A stretch of DNA of 64,000 nt from Apodemus sylvaticus (GCF_947179515.1 NC_067481.1:43520900-43584899), one strand, 5' to 3'. Positions 22,933 to 31,565 are shown, counted from the first letter of the stretch. The notes: generated from the sequence alone by a model not told the origin. A program made the numbers and translations.

Positions 22933-25900
22933 AAGAAAAAGAAAGAAAGAAAAAAGAAAAAAGAACAACAAAAAAAGAAAGGTCATGTGCCACCACATCC
23001 AGCTATTATTTATGTCTTAATGTATTTTTTTTCTATAGTACTAGGCACCAAATCCAGAGACTTGTTCATAAACTCTACTATTGAGCTATACCCCAGTCTA
23101 TAAGATCTTTTTTATTTTATTTTATATGTTTTTTGGTATATGTGTGTATGTGGTATCATTGTGTGTGTGTGGTATGTGTGCACATGGAAAAGTATGTCAG
23201 GTATCCTGCTCTGTCACTCTCCACCTTATTCTCTTGAGACAGGGTCTCTCACTAATCCCGAGCTGGGCTGATGGTCAGTAAGCCACAGTGATCTCATTCC
23301 TCCAGCCACAGCACACGTGTAACCCCTGTTCCAAGATCTCGGTAAGATCACAGTAGCTTGCTGGCTTCAACAATGCCCCAGGTTCAAGGAGAAACCCTGC
23401 CTCAAAGGAACAGACAGACAGCAGCAACAGAAGTTACCTGATACCTTCTTTGTGCCCCTACGTACACAAGTCAGAAGGTGGCAGCTATAATAACTGATAA
23501 AACATACAAGGCATATGAAATCTTAGGAAATTGGTGAAGGCTTCTTTCCCAGAGGGTGATGATTTAGGGTATGGTTGAGGCCTAGTCTTCCCCTCGGTGA
23601 TGGATAAAGGAAGCAAATGTGAAAGGCACCCATAGGGGGAAAACACAGACATGCCACAGGAACTGACGTGGTCAGGAAGGACACAGGAACGGATCCTATA
23701 TGGTTTTTCTGGTTCTGTGAGGATTAGGGTCTTAATTCCAAACAGACACTACCACAGTTTAGATCATACAGTGCTCCCCATCTAATAATATCTAATATTG
23801 TTTGATGTTGGTTGTAGGTTCCACAGTAGAGAGAGAAGCTCACCAAGATGCTATGCCTTCATTTTTCAAAGGAGCAGAGGAGTTCAGCCTTCTCGGAAAA
23901 GACTGACACACAACTAGGTCTCCCCAGTTCCTTCAGTTTCCTTGGGGCTGGGAAAGATTCTGACTTCCAAAACTATCTTGCTCTTGCTGCCCAAGAGCAG
24001 ACAACATGCACAGATCTCAGTTCCATTGGATTATGGCTAACCATAACCAAAAGTAAGAACTCCAGGTTTGCCAGGAGTGTCTTAAGACCAAGGTCGATGC
24101 AGCTGCAAGCTCTCACATAGCACAAAGTACAGATTCTCCAGAGAACGGGAACAGTTCTTCAAGGTTCAAACAGTCTCAAAACAGTTTCTCAGCCCCTATC
24201 GAATGACTCAAACATAGCAAAGGCTTTGCTGAAACCTTTTACTCGTCTAATCCAGGCCCTTAACTGGGAGGCAGTGAAGGCTTTGGGAGGCAAGTGGAGC
24301 ACGGTCAGGCCACTGGGAGCACGGTCCCATTCCTTTCTTCTTTCTCTGCTTTGCTCCCTGGCCTTGAGGCCTGTGAGGTTCTCCCCTACCACATGGTCCT
24401 GCCACTACCACTAAAATAAACTTTTCCTTTTCAAAAGCTGGTTATCCCTGAATAAATCAGACAGCATCAGAGTATTTCAAGCAGATGAGTTACATGGTCG
24501 GATTTGTGTGAAAACAGAGTGGAACACTGGTAGGGCATGATGACAACCCAGGAGATAGCCAGGAAAAAACACTGAGAAATGAAGTGGAAACTTCTAATCT
24601 TTGTAAAGTTAGTTATGTCAAATGATGTTTTGCTGGGACACACAGGTCAAAGGATGTCTTGATATAGCAAACATGTAAAAGGACGTTTGATGAAGGAGTA
24701 TAAATATGACCCCACAGACAGTGGGAGACAAGCACTGAACTTTGGTTTATTTTGCCTCTCTGTTCTTTGCTAAAGACATGCATGCATTGGTTTGCCTTAC
24801 ACAACATTGTTGAACTCAACTTGTGATACACAGCCATTGAGAGAAACTTATCCAAGAACTACTCTCAAGGGCTGGAGAGATGTAGCTCAGCGGTTAAAAG
24901 CAGTGGCTGCTTTTTCAGAGGTCCTGAGTTCAATTCCCAGCACCACATGGTGGCCCATCTGTAGTGGGATCTGGTGCCCTCTTCTGGTGAGTCTGAAGAC
25001 AGCTGCCGTGTACTCACATACATGATATAAATAAATAAATATTTAAAAAAAAAAAAAAGGAACAGGGCAGTGGTGGTGCATGCCTTTAATTCCAGCACTT
25101 GGGAGGCAGAGGCAGGTGGATTTCTGAGTTTGAGGCCAGCCTGATTTACAGAGTGAGTTCCAGGACAGCCAAGGCTACACAGAGAGACCCTGTCTGGAAA
25201 AAAACCAAAAAAAAAAAAAAAAAAACCTATTGCTGAACAGGCCCATTTCCCCTACATCCTAATAACCTTTCTCTTCTACTACCTCTGCAGAGTGAGTTCC
25301 AGGACAGGGCTACACGAGAAACCCTGTCTCGAAAAAACCAAAAAAAAAAAAAAAAAAAAAAAAAAAAGGAGGTTGCAAAAATTGTATGACTACAGAGTAA
25401 CAAGAAAGGAGGGTAGGAGGGTCAGGAGCTCAAGGCCAGCTCTCATTACGTACTGAATTCAAGGCCAGCCCAGGATAGAGATCCTGCCACATAAAACAAA
25501 AGCAGACCAAGAAATCTGGAGATTGAGCACAGCGGAACTCAGCAGTATTCAGGAGGCTGGTCTGAGTTCACTTTGAAGGCTAGACTAAACAACACAACAA
25601 AATCCCATCTCCAAGGGAAAGGTGCTTGATAAAAGTGCTTGTTGTGCAAGTCTGAAGACCTGACATAGATTCCTGGATTCCTGGAACCTACAGTGGACAA
25701 AGAGAATGGACTCCTGAAAGTTGTGCTCTGGTCTTCACATACCTCCCCTGAACACACCCCCTCTCAACACACACACCCTCCCCTGCACATCCCCTCTCCT
25801 GTACACCCCCCCCTCTCAACACCCTCCTCTCCCCTCCACACACAAACTCCCCTCCACACAATAATAAAATACTTTCTGAAAGGTCATGGAATGGCCTGGA

Positions 25901-28900
25901 GAGTTAGTTTGGCAGTGAAGAGCATTTGTTGCTCTTACAGAGGACCTGAGTTCAATCCCCAGTACCCTCATGATGACTCACACCCATCTATAGCTTTGAC
26001 TCTAAGGGACCCAACATCCTCTTTCTTCTGACCTAATCAGACATCAGGCATGTACAGGGTGCACATACATACACGCAGACAAAACACCCAAAACCATAAA
26101 ATAAGATAAATACATCTTTTTTATATATAGATTTATTTAGATAAATACATCTTTTTAATATATAGATTTATTTAGATAAATACATCTTTTTATATATAGA
26201 TTTATTTATTTATTATATGTAAGTACACTGTTGCTGTCTTCAGACACACCAGAAGAGGGCATTTGATCTCATTACAGATGGTTGTGAGCCACCATGTGGC
26301 TGCTGGGATTTGAACTCAGGACCTCTGGAAGTGTTCTTAACCTCTGAGCCATAACTCCAGCTCTTGCTCTGGCCCTTCTCACTCCTCCGGCCCATCTTGA
26401 TCCAGCCCAAAGATTTATTATTTGGGGCTGGAGAGATGGCTCAGCGGTTAAGAGCACTGTCTGCTCTTCCGAAGGTCCTGAGTTCAAATCCCAGCAACCA
26501 CATGGTGGCTCACAACCATTCGTAACAAGATCTGACTCCTTCTGGGGTGTCTGAAAACAGCTACAGTGTACTTACATATAATAAATAAATAAATCTTTAA
26601 AAAGAAAGAAAGAAAGAAAAAGAAAGTTTTTAAGGGACACTGAAGATGAGGACTTTCAACTCTGTGGCATTTACCTAGAGATCATTGGTGACGTTAGAGA
26701 GAGTGAATTAGGTAGAGTGGGAAGGCTGGATCCCAGTCTACTGGAAGCTTCCATTAACTCATATCCTGCATGCCAATTTCCCAATTGCCCATATTTGGCA
26801 CTAAAGAGAATGGTAAAGCATGAGACCTGTTGCATCCCATACCTCCCACACAGCTCTGGCTGGAAGCTGTCTTTCACCCCAGGCCCTCCTTCCCTCCTGA
26901 ACCTACCGTGTGCAGGATGCCTAGTGTATTGTCCAGTCCAGATCCCAAGCTAGGTCTTTGCGTTTGAAGGCTCTTGGCAACGTCTACAAGCTGTCCCGCC
27001 ATTTCAGTCAGCTCCTGGATAATTTTTGTGGTGCTTTTCTGTACTGTTACCTTTAAAAGAGCAAAATTGGGCTTCTGGTTCCCAAAAACTTGGACCCAGG
27101 AACATAGCTCCCTCAATAAAAGGAACTTTAAATACCAATGTAGTAGCATGGAAGCAAACACATAGACCAATGGAAAATAGCTGGCTAAAGGGAAGATGCT
27201 GCCTTTATTCCCAGCACTCCACAGGGAGATGCAAATGCTACCAAAGGGCCAAGGAGTCCTTTCAACAAATCCTATCAGGAAAATGATAAGAACAAATGAA
27301 GTTAGATTCTTTTGTGGGTTTGCTTTGTTTTGTTTATGAGACAGGGCCTCTCTACAAAGTCCTGACTGTATTGGAATTCATTAAGTTGACCAGGCTGGCC
27401 TGGGACTCACTGAGGTTTGCCTGCCTCTGCCTTCAGAGTGTTGTGATTAAAGGAATGTGATATGATAATGAAAGGGGTGAATTGGTTGGCCTGAGCCAGG
27501 CTGACTCCAAGACAGGCTACAAACTAGCAGTTCAGGAGACCAGACCTCAGTTTCTACTTCCCAGAATTGGGCAAGTCAGTTACTGGAACACCGCAGGCTT
27601 AGGTAAAAGGGACCTCTCCCCAGCTGGCAAAAGGACAGTTAGGAAGCTTGTAGCCAAGAGGTCTAGAGCTACCCCCTCCTTGGCATGAAGCAAGAGTAGT
27701 TAGTCAAGTATGCTTGAAGTAAGTCCCTAACCAATCATAACATCACTAAGACCTACCAAACAAGATATAGATCACCTACCCCTCCCTAATGTTCTTTTTG
27801 GCTTTAAAACTGAATCTGCAAATTCAGTCAGGGACCTTCCATCCCGATGGAATTGCACCCCTGTATGCAGGAATTGGTTCAATAAACACTCTTTGCTTTT
27901 GAATACTATTTGAGTCTGGGGTATCATTCATCAGGAATTCGCAGACCCTAACACTACCATGCCTTGCCTGAAGTTAGTTTTATTCTAACACTATATAGAA
28001 AAATAAATGAGGAGGTTGGGGACAGTGCATGCCACAAAGAGTGAAACTGAAGACAGTACCTGTAGAGAGATTTTAATCCAGGAACATGGCTACTCTGGAT
28101 GGAACACGAAGATGCCCTTGGCACCTACCTTTAATTCTTCTGCATGGAATACAGACATGCCCTCAGAACACACCTTCCATCCCAAACAATGATGGTAAAG
28201 TTAGTTTGTAGAAGAAAGCAGTCATGTTTGAAAAATGATGTCTAACTGAGAGACAGACAAAGTGATGAATCAAAGACATCATAGGATATAACCAACTCTC
28301 AGAGAAGGGACAGGAAAGAGTCAAACTCAGGAAAGGCAGAGGAAGGGGAGGGGCACTGCTTTACTGGGAGAGTTTTACAGAGACAGGTTAAAGAGAGAAC
28401 AAGCCCTAGAATGAGAAGGAGCCAGAAGATTAGAACAGATTGTCAGAGTTAGTTTGAGGCCAAGTAGAGCAATTCAGTCAGAAGCTGAGAGAAGTCAGTT
28501 TGAATCAGTCAGCTTGGAGAGGACTTTGAGCCAGAAGAGCTGAGTTGAACCAGTCAGGCAGAGAGTTCAGAAAGAACTAGGAAGGGTGAGCTTACTCAGC
28601 AGTAAATCTCAGAGGCCGAAAACACTCTAGGCCTAGAATAGATTGTACAGAGTCTGGAAGCTTCTAGGACTAAGCTTAGGTTAGCAGACAGAGGCAGTAA
28701 TCCCTGGAGACAACAACTACATTGGGTGAATAAAACATAATTTTTTTACAAAAAAAATTTTTTTTACTTATTTTTATCTCATGTACATTGGTGTTTTGAC
28801 AACATGTATGTGTATGTAAGGGTGTTGGATCCCCTGGAACAAGAGTTACAGACAGTTGACAGCTGCCATGTGGGTCCTACGGGAGAGCAGCCAGTGCTCT

Positions 28901-30669
28901 TACCACTAAGCCATCTCTCCAGCCCCCAAAACATACTTTTACAAAGAACTCAAATGTAAGATAAGGTACATTGTATCAGTAGTCACACTAGCCAAAAGGT
29001 GGGAACGATTCAAATGTTCATAACTAGATACATTGATTGGAATGATATATATCCACAGAGATGATATAACAGCCACACAAAGCAACGATGATCTGATACA
29101 TGCTGCAACATGGATTAGCCCTGAAAATATGGATTCAAATGGGCCTATTTACATGAAACATGTAGAATGAGAACTCCCCTAAAAAAAAATAAAAACCTTG
29201 GAAATAAGAAAGTTTCAGTTTCCCAGGGAAGCAGATTGGGATGATGGGCTGTTAATAATTGATGCCTCTGGAAGCTCTGAGCTGAGTCAGTCCCTGGGAT
29301 TTCCTCAAGGTCTCCCCCCCCAAAAAAAAAAACCAACACAGCAGCCGATCAGAAACCAACCCATGAAATTTCCCCAGAACCCACCAATGAAGTTTTAGAT
29401 TACCTAACCTTTGCTAAAATCCCTCTAGTTTCCCACGAAAGCCTTGTGCCCCTTTATCTGGGGTCGTCATTTTTGTAAGTGGCTGACCCCTGCATACAGG
29501 CTTCTTGCTTTCTTGAAATAAAAACGTTCTTGCGTATTGCATGTGAGTGGTGTTCTCAGTGCGCTTTCCGGCCTAACAGAATAGGTAAATTCCAAGACAC
29601 AAAGCACATGAGAAATGTGGAGACTGGAGGGACAGGAATCAGGCAGTACTGCTTAGTGGGTACAAAAGGTCCTATAAGGCGATGAAATCACCTTGACAAC
29701 AGCGGTGACAGATGCACAGTATAGGAAACATGACAAATGCCATCGAACTGTACACTAAAAATAAATTGTTCAAATAGCCAGTCTTGGTGGTACAAGTGTT
29801 TGATCCCAGCTCTTGAAAAGTAGAGGCAGGCAAAGCTCTGAGTTCAAGTGGCCCACACTTGTAATCCCAGACTTGGAAAGCCGAGAGAGGCACTCCAAGT
29901 TCAATGCTGTCCTTCCTGGTCTAGTTAGACCCTGCCTCAATAAACATATAAATAGGTTAATTGAATTAAAAGGATACAATGGCGATTTTTGTGGTACTTA
30001 CTTTCTACCACACTAAAAAATTTCAGGCATCACAGAAGGCTGGGAAAAACTAGAACTATGCCAGCGTGCACAACACCTCCGGTGGATAGGACTTGGATTT
30101 TTAACTACTGTTTGTAACGGGACTTTACTATGTAACTCTGGCCGTGCGGGACAAACCGCTGTTTTAGCCTCCCCAAACCTGGGAGTCCCAAAACATGGGG
30201 TCACAGGTTGGGCTTTTCTACTTCTTTATACAGCTCTGAACTTTTTAAAGGTTCTCAGAAAACAGATTAGACTGAGCAAATTATGTGGTAAAAAAAGAGA
30301 TCGGAAGTCAGGTACCTGGGGCGGCGTGGGTCGACACAGAGAACGCGGCGCGGGGACGGGTTGAGGTTCGGGGCCAGCCTCGAGCTCCAGCGCCGCTTGG
30401 CGGTACTTGTCCACCAGGTCTTGCAGCAGCGGGTTCTTGTGCAGCACGGGCTTCGTCGTGGCGCCCTTCCGGCAGATGGGGCAAGACCATGGGCAGCCAT
30501 CCACGCCCGCGCGCTTCGTGGACCACAGGCCATCGAGGCACCGGAGACAGAAGCTGTGGCCACAGGGCAATGTGGTGGGCCAGTCTAGCAGCCCTTGACA
30601 GATAATGCAGCTCAGGTCGTCCTCGCTCAGCCACACAGGGACTGCAGTGGCAGGACAAGCGGCCGCCAT
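12262..30669 (-). CDS. Rnf135: Rnf135 (Riplet), E3 ubiquitin ligase, complete 5-exon gene
   Basis: Coding exons in transcript order: 30316-30669, 26907-27050, 21827-21989, 14446-14514 and 12262-12788, totalling 1257 nt and 418 aa; human is 432 aa as I recall. Residues 21-66 form a C3HC4 RING (C21, C24, C36, H38, C41, C44, C63, C66), residues about 119-220 are helical and coiled-coil-like (IIQELTEMAGQLVDVAKSLQ; KKIQEILQNLEEIQEKL), and 244-418 is a PRY-SPRY domain. RNF135/Riplet attaches K63-linked ubiquitin to RNA-bound RIG-I in the cytosol and promotes antiviral interferon signalling. All introns are GT-AG and phases agree (0, 0, 1, 1). The start is the first ATG, with A at -3 and G at +4. 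One PRY-SPRY residue appears to be missing relative to human. Domain calls are seen in sequence; function is from the family. Confidence 0.96.
12828..12949 (-). repeat. B1/B2 chimeric SINE fragment
   Basis: Antisense B1 (cgagacagggtttctctgtg through agccctggctgtcc) joins directly at about 12898 to antisense B2 (ggacctctggaagagcagcc ... atccctccagtc). Neither half is complete. It sits about 40 bp upstream of the exon 5 acceptor. Confidence 0.85.
13383..13580 (-). repeat. B1 SINE with a tail of about 47 T
   Basis: Very long homopolymer (about 13387-13429), then a near-consensus antisense B1 ending gtgcgccaccactta. Confidence 0.93.
14025..14180 (+). repeat. B1 SINE followed by (GA)n
   Basis: B1 with an internal deletion, ending gagaaaccctatctta, then a (ga)n run at about 14150-14178. 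Confidence 0.85.
14225..14412 (-). repeat. B4-type SINE (ID + B1 fusion), old
   Basis: Antisense B1-like half (aggctggtctcaaactcact) followed by an ID-like half (gcggtgctgggggaac ... tatcccagctcc), the arrangement typical of B4. Confidence 0.65.
14446..14514 (-). CDS. Rnf135: Rnf135 exon 4 (small, frame-neutral)
   Basis: 69 nt. Acceptor AATCCTAG|ACATGA, donor CTAT|GTAAGT. Encodes MTSSLCLLPDQRLPRKASHF then PL, with split codons for Asp before and Trp after, equivalent to the human stretch containing PLPDQSHPALRRASRFAQW. Its length is a multiple of three, so skipping would keep the frame. Found from phase and homology because it is too short to show as an open frame. Confidence 0.88.
14585..15250 (-). 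mobile_element. LTR-like repeat, copy B
   Basis: On the minus strand this copy contains ttcatagaaagaaatgcacc, aggatgttttgctgaggcag and gttggtgggctagaagggag, and it ends near an AATAAA. The same blocks occur in the same order in copy A at 20890-21780 on the plus strand. Boundaries are approximate and the family name was not determined; it resembles an ERV LTR. No coding sequence seen. Confidence 0.7.
15955..16275 (+). mobile_element. L1 (Lx-type) 3' UTR fragment
   Basis: Contains ggcctagggggtgcattatt, repeated ggccttggtgga motifs, the caccatgcctgtctaaacac region and an aataaaaatg poly(A) signal, all typical of an old murine L1 3' end. No open reading frame. Confidence 0.8.
17375..17404 (+). 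repeat. (CA)n microsatellite
   Basis: About 15 CA units. Confidence 0.95.
17790..17825 (+). repeat. (ATCT)n microsatellite
   Basis: About eight atct tetramers with one interruption. Confidence 0.95.
17896..17930 (+). repeat. (AC)n microsatellite
   Basis: About 17 AC units. Confidence 0.95.
17964..18133 (+). repeat. B1 SINE with 14-bp target-site duplication
   Basis: Near-consensus B1 and A-rich tail; aaaggtagaggaca is repeated at 17949-17962 and 18134-18147. Confidence 0.94.
18295..18410 (-). mobile_element. L1-derived fragment (old)
   Basis: tgatgaaacaccataaccaa, agcaagttgg and gttgctgttcatcatc form a common antisense murine L1 segment. It abuts the GGAA repeat tract. Confidence 0.6.
18412..18641 (+). 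repeat. Polypurine (GGAA)n tract
   Basis: About 230 bp of almost pure purine, starting as perfect ggaa repeats and decaying into gga/aag variants. Open frames on either strand here are low-complexity artefacts. Confidence 0.95.
19129..19323 (-). repeat. B2 SINE
   Basis: Antisense B2. The flanks ctgaaacagaacct and ctgagacagaatct look like a diverged target-site duplication. Confidence 0.9.
19437..19570 (+). repeat. B1 SINE, truncated
   Basis: taaatcccagcactcagagg and the right-hand B1 body with an A-rich tail. Confidence 0.85.
19643..19750 (-). repeat. B1 SINE, decayed
   Basis: tgagacagggtgcctctcat and aagtgctgggagcgg remain. Confidence 0.7.
19796..19937 (+). repeat. B1 SINE with 13-bp target-site duplication
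   Basis: Near-consensus B1; aaagtaaaaagag is repeated at 19783-19795 and 19938-19950. Confidence 0.93.
19950..20140 (+). repeat. B3-like SINE, old
   Basis: gggctgatgagatgg head, a tRNA-like block, and an AT/CA-rich tail. Confidence 0.6.
20224..20425 (+). repeat. B2/B3-type SINE
   Basis: ggggctggagagatggctca, then a B3-like body with ccagtaccaggggcatgtga. Confidence 0.85.
20441..20600 (+). repeat. B3-type SINE
   Basis: agcagagagatggctcaggg with a tRNA-like block and gttgtcctctgacttccacc. Confidence 0.82.
20890..21780 (+). mobile_element. LTR-like repeat, copy A (longest)
   Basis: Shares atgtcaaatgatgttttgct with copy C, and ttcatagaaagaaatgcacc and ggtgggctagaggggaggtt with copy B. It contains a TATA-like agtataaatagg at about 21236-21247, a (gat)n run at 21442-21466 and an aataag-type end, suggesting an old ERV LTR. 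It ends about 50 bp from the Rnf135 exon 3 donor. Family and left boundary uncertain. Confidence 0.7.
21827..21989 (-). CDS. Rnf135: Rnf135 exon 3 (coiled-coil segment)
   Basis: 163 nt, residues 167-220 plus one base. Acceptor CCAACAG|GATTCT, donor CGGG|GTGAGC. Starts DSSSEEEFSLDSPKPVTF and carries the KKIQEILQNLEEIQEKLQ helix. An LTR-like element ends about 50 bp beyond its donor. Confidence 0.92.
22140..22258 (-). repeat. B1 SINE
   Basis: tgagatagggtttctctgtg, then an antisense body ending at a decayed head. Confidence 0.85.
22411..22590 (-). repeat. B2 SINE
   Basis: Antisense B2 from aaagattttgtttg to ccatctctccagccc. Confidence 0.93.
22591..23003 (-). repeat. B1 SINE split by a younger opposed B1
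   Basis: The antisense B1 body runs 22601-22728 and resumes at 22981-23003 (caccacatccagct). A sense B1 at 22729-22980 interrupts it. Confidence 0.88.
22729..22980 (+). repeat. B1 SINE nested in B1, long poly-A
   Basis: Near-consensus sense B1 with a run of about 40 A and a GAAA-rich tail. The 11-bp target duplication ggtcatgtgcc is at 22718-22728 and 22981-22991. Confidence 0.93.
24605..24865 (+). mobile_element. LTR-like repeat, copy C (partial)
   Basis: Shares gttatgtcaaatgatgtttt and a gacagtgggaga/gacagtagacga block with copy A and has a TATA-like gagtataaatatg. Shorter, and interrupted on the right by a B2. Confidence 0.65.
24868..25057 (+). repeat. B2 SINE
   Basis: Sense B2 with a small insertion in the A box (agatgtagctcagcgg), core caccacatggtggcccat and an A-rich tail. 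Confidence 0.92.
25064..25225 (+). repeat. B1 SINE
   Basis: gggcagtggtggtgcatgcc ... ccctgtctgg with a poly-A tail. Confidence 0.92.
25286..25366 (+). repeat. 5'-truncated B1
   Basis: gcagagtgagttccaggaca ... ccctgtctcg, then about 38 A. Confidence 0.85.
25745..25860 (+). repeat. C-rich CCCCTCxxCAC low-complexity tract
   Basis: Repeated ctcccctgcacatcccctct-type units. Confidence 0.85.
25893..26110 (+). repeat. B3-type SINE
   Basis: ggcctggagagttagtttgg head, then aggacctgagttcaatcccc and a B3 body. Confidence 0.8.
26103..26205 (+). repeat. AT-rich tandem repeat, about 3 copies
   Basis: gataaatacatcttttt...tatatagatttattta recurs about every 42-45 bp and grades into the tail of the adjoining B2. 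Confidence 0.88.
26200..26362 (-). repeat. B2 SINE (left arm of an opposed pair)
   Basis: Antisense B2 through accatgtggctgctgggatt to gagccataactccagctc. Confidence 0.92.
26424..26625 (+). repeat. B2 SINE (right arm of an opposed pair)
   Basis: Near-consensus sense B2 with an (aaat)n/(gaaa)n tail, about 60 bp from the antisense copy. Confidence 0.93.
26907..27050 (-). CDS. Rnf135: Rnf135 exon 2 (helical linker)
   Basis: 144 nt, residues 119-166, phase 0 on both sides. Acceptor TTTAAAG|GTAACA, donor CACACG|GTAGGT. Encodes VTVQKSTTKIIQELTEM and QLVDVAKSLQTQRP, matching the human segment with ELTELVEHLVDIVRSLQ. Confidence 0.92.
27310..27985 (-). repeat. B1 SINE interrupted by a solo LTR
   Basis: Antisense B1 runs from tgagacagggcctctctaca to gtgattaaaggaatg (about 27456) and resumes with actaccatgccttgcc (about 27954). 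Confidence 0.82.
27457..27953 (+). mobile_element. Solo LTR (ERV), about 0.5 kb
   Basis: Begins near tgatatgataatgaaagg and ends near gcagaccctaaca, with a ggctttaaaactg TATA-like box and an aataaacactctttg poly(A) signal in U3-R-U5 order. No internal retroviral genes are present, so it is a solo LTR. Exact termini and family were not resolved. Confidence 0.75.
28930..29775 (+). mobile_element. Ancient L1 3' end interrupted by an LTR
   Basis: atgctgcaacatggattagc and tgaaacatgtagaa precede the LTR; aataggtaaattccaagaca, gaactgtacactaaaaat and an A-rich end follow it. These match the 3' region of mammal-wide L1s in order. Confidence 0.7.
29167..29577 (+). mobile_element. Solo LTR (ERV1/gammaretrovirus-like)
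   Basis: Starts near tgagaactcccc and ends near ttccggcctaaca. It has a U3-like region with gaaataaaaacgttcttgcg as poly(A) signal and a U5 ending gtgtt(ctc)agtgcg. The short direct repeat gaa lies on both sides. No internal coding region. Confidence 0.75.
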
Positions 30670-30790
30670 AGTTAGGCGACAGCCAGGAAGCACTGTTAGG
30701 TTCCGCCTTGACCCACTAACTTCCCCGGCAACGCTACGCCGTGTCCATCACCTCGTCCCGCCCCTCCAACTCGCCCCGCCCAGCTGATAA
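30310..30790 (-). promoter_or_regulatory. Rnf135: CpG island and promoter of Rnf135
   Basis: CpG-dense exon 1 and upstream sequence. GC boxes lie within cccgcccctccaactcgcc and ccccgcccagctg (about 30756-30784), 90-115 bp before the ATG. No TATA box or clear ISRE is visible. Confidence 0.75.
30316..30669 (-). CDS. Rnf135: Rnf135 exon 1 (RING domain)
   Basis: 354 nt, residues 1-118, ending in phase 0 at CCCCAG|GTACCT. It contains the entire C3HC4 RING (CIICQGLLDW, LPCGHSFCLRC, CPIC) followed by a basic linker and a Pro-rich stretch. Start at 30669. The open frame continues upstream only to a GTG, so no earlier in-frame ATG is available. Confidence 0.96.
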
Positions 30791-31079
30791 CTCTTCCTCA
30801 GCCTCTAAAAGTGTTGGACGCTGCTGGCTGCCTGCCTGGATTCCGGCCTGGAAAAATCTCTCCCTAGTAGCTGGGTCCTGCTCGCCTATCCATAAACATG
30901 CAACCCCAACAACTTAAGCTATGAAGAGGGTCCGCTTTCTCTCTATTTACTGCCCTTTCTGGTGATGAGTTCCTTGAGCTTGGGAGCTGTTCCCTTACTG
31001 ATTTCCTCACCCCAGAATTTAGCCACAGAGACCCTCAAAGAGCACACAGTGGTAGAAAAGACAGAGTAGTGGCTCTTCT

Positions 31080-31261
31080 TTTTTAATTTTCTTTTTATTT
31101 TATGTATATGAGTACACTGCAGCTGTCTTCAAACACACCAGAAGAGAGCATTGGATCCCATTACAGATGGTTGTGAGCCACCATGTGGTTGCTGGGAGTT
31201 GAACTCAGGATCTCTGGAAGAGCAGTCAGTGCTCTTAGCCACTGAGCCATCTCTCCAGCCC
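31080..31261 (-). repeat. B2 SINE
   Basis: Antisense B2, tatgagtacactgcagctgt to gccatctctccagccc. Confidence 0.93.
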
Positions 31262-31368
31262 AACTAGTGACTCTTCATGCATGCTCTACAGTGGCTCCCA
31301 ACCTTCCTAATGCTTCGACCTCAAATACAGTTCCTCATGTTGTGGTGATCCCCCAACCACAAATATTT

Positions 31369-31545
31369 TAAAGAATTATTTATTTTATGTATATGAATAT
31401 ACTGTAGCTGTCTTAAGACACATCAGAGGAGGGCATCAGATCCCAATACAGATGGTTGTGAACCACCATGTGGTTGTGGGAATTGAACTCAAGACCTCTG
31501 GAAGAGCAGTCAGAGCTCTTAACTGCTGAGCCATCTCTCCAGGCT
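31369..31545 (-). repeat. B2 SINE (left arm of hairpin)
   Basis: Antisense B2 inserted in the URR1-like element; flanked by aaatattt / aaaatatttt. Confidence 0.92.
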
Positions 31546-31565
31546 CCCATAAAAATATTTTTTGT

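Larger units (their letters stand above)
21990..26906 (-). other. Rnf135 intron 2
   Basis: SINE-rich, with LTR-like copy C and an opposed B2 pair close to exon 2. A degenerate SINE-like antisense stretch lies at 23100-23290 and old B1/B3 remnants at 25380-25740. 23290-24600 has no repeat or gene I recognise; it ends with an aaaataaactttt motif at about 24412, possibly an old retroelement 3' end. Confidence 0.7.
27051..30315 (-). other. Rnf135 intron 1
   Basis: Carries two solo LTRs: one inside a B1, one inside an ancient L1. Also a B3-like antisense copy (28741-28925) and old B1 remnants (29777-29940 sense; about 30090-30180 antisense). 27986-28740 is purine-rich and may be another old LTR or ERV fragment (recurring agtcag and agagagaac motifs), but I could not classify it. 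Confidence 0.7.

Noticed and set aside
30670..30693. Upstream in-frame extension of Rnf135 (8 residues)
   Set aside because: The extension begins at GTG, not ATG. The ATG at 30669 has a good context and aligns with the human start.
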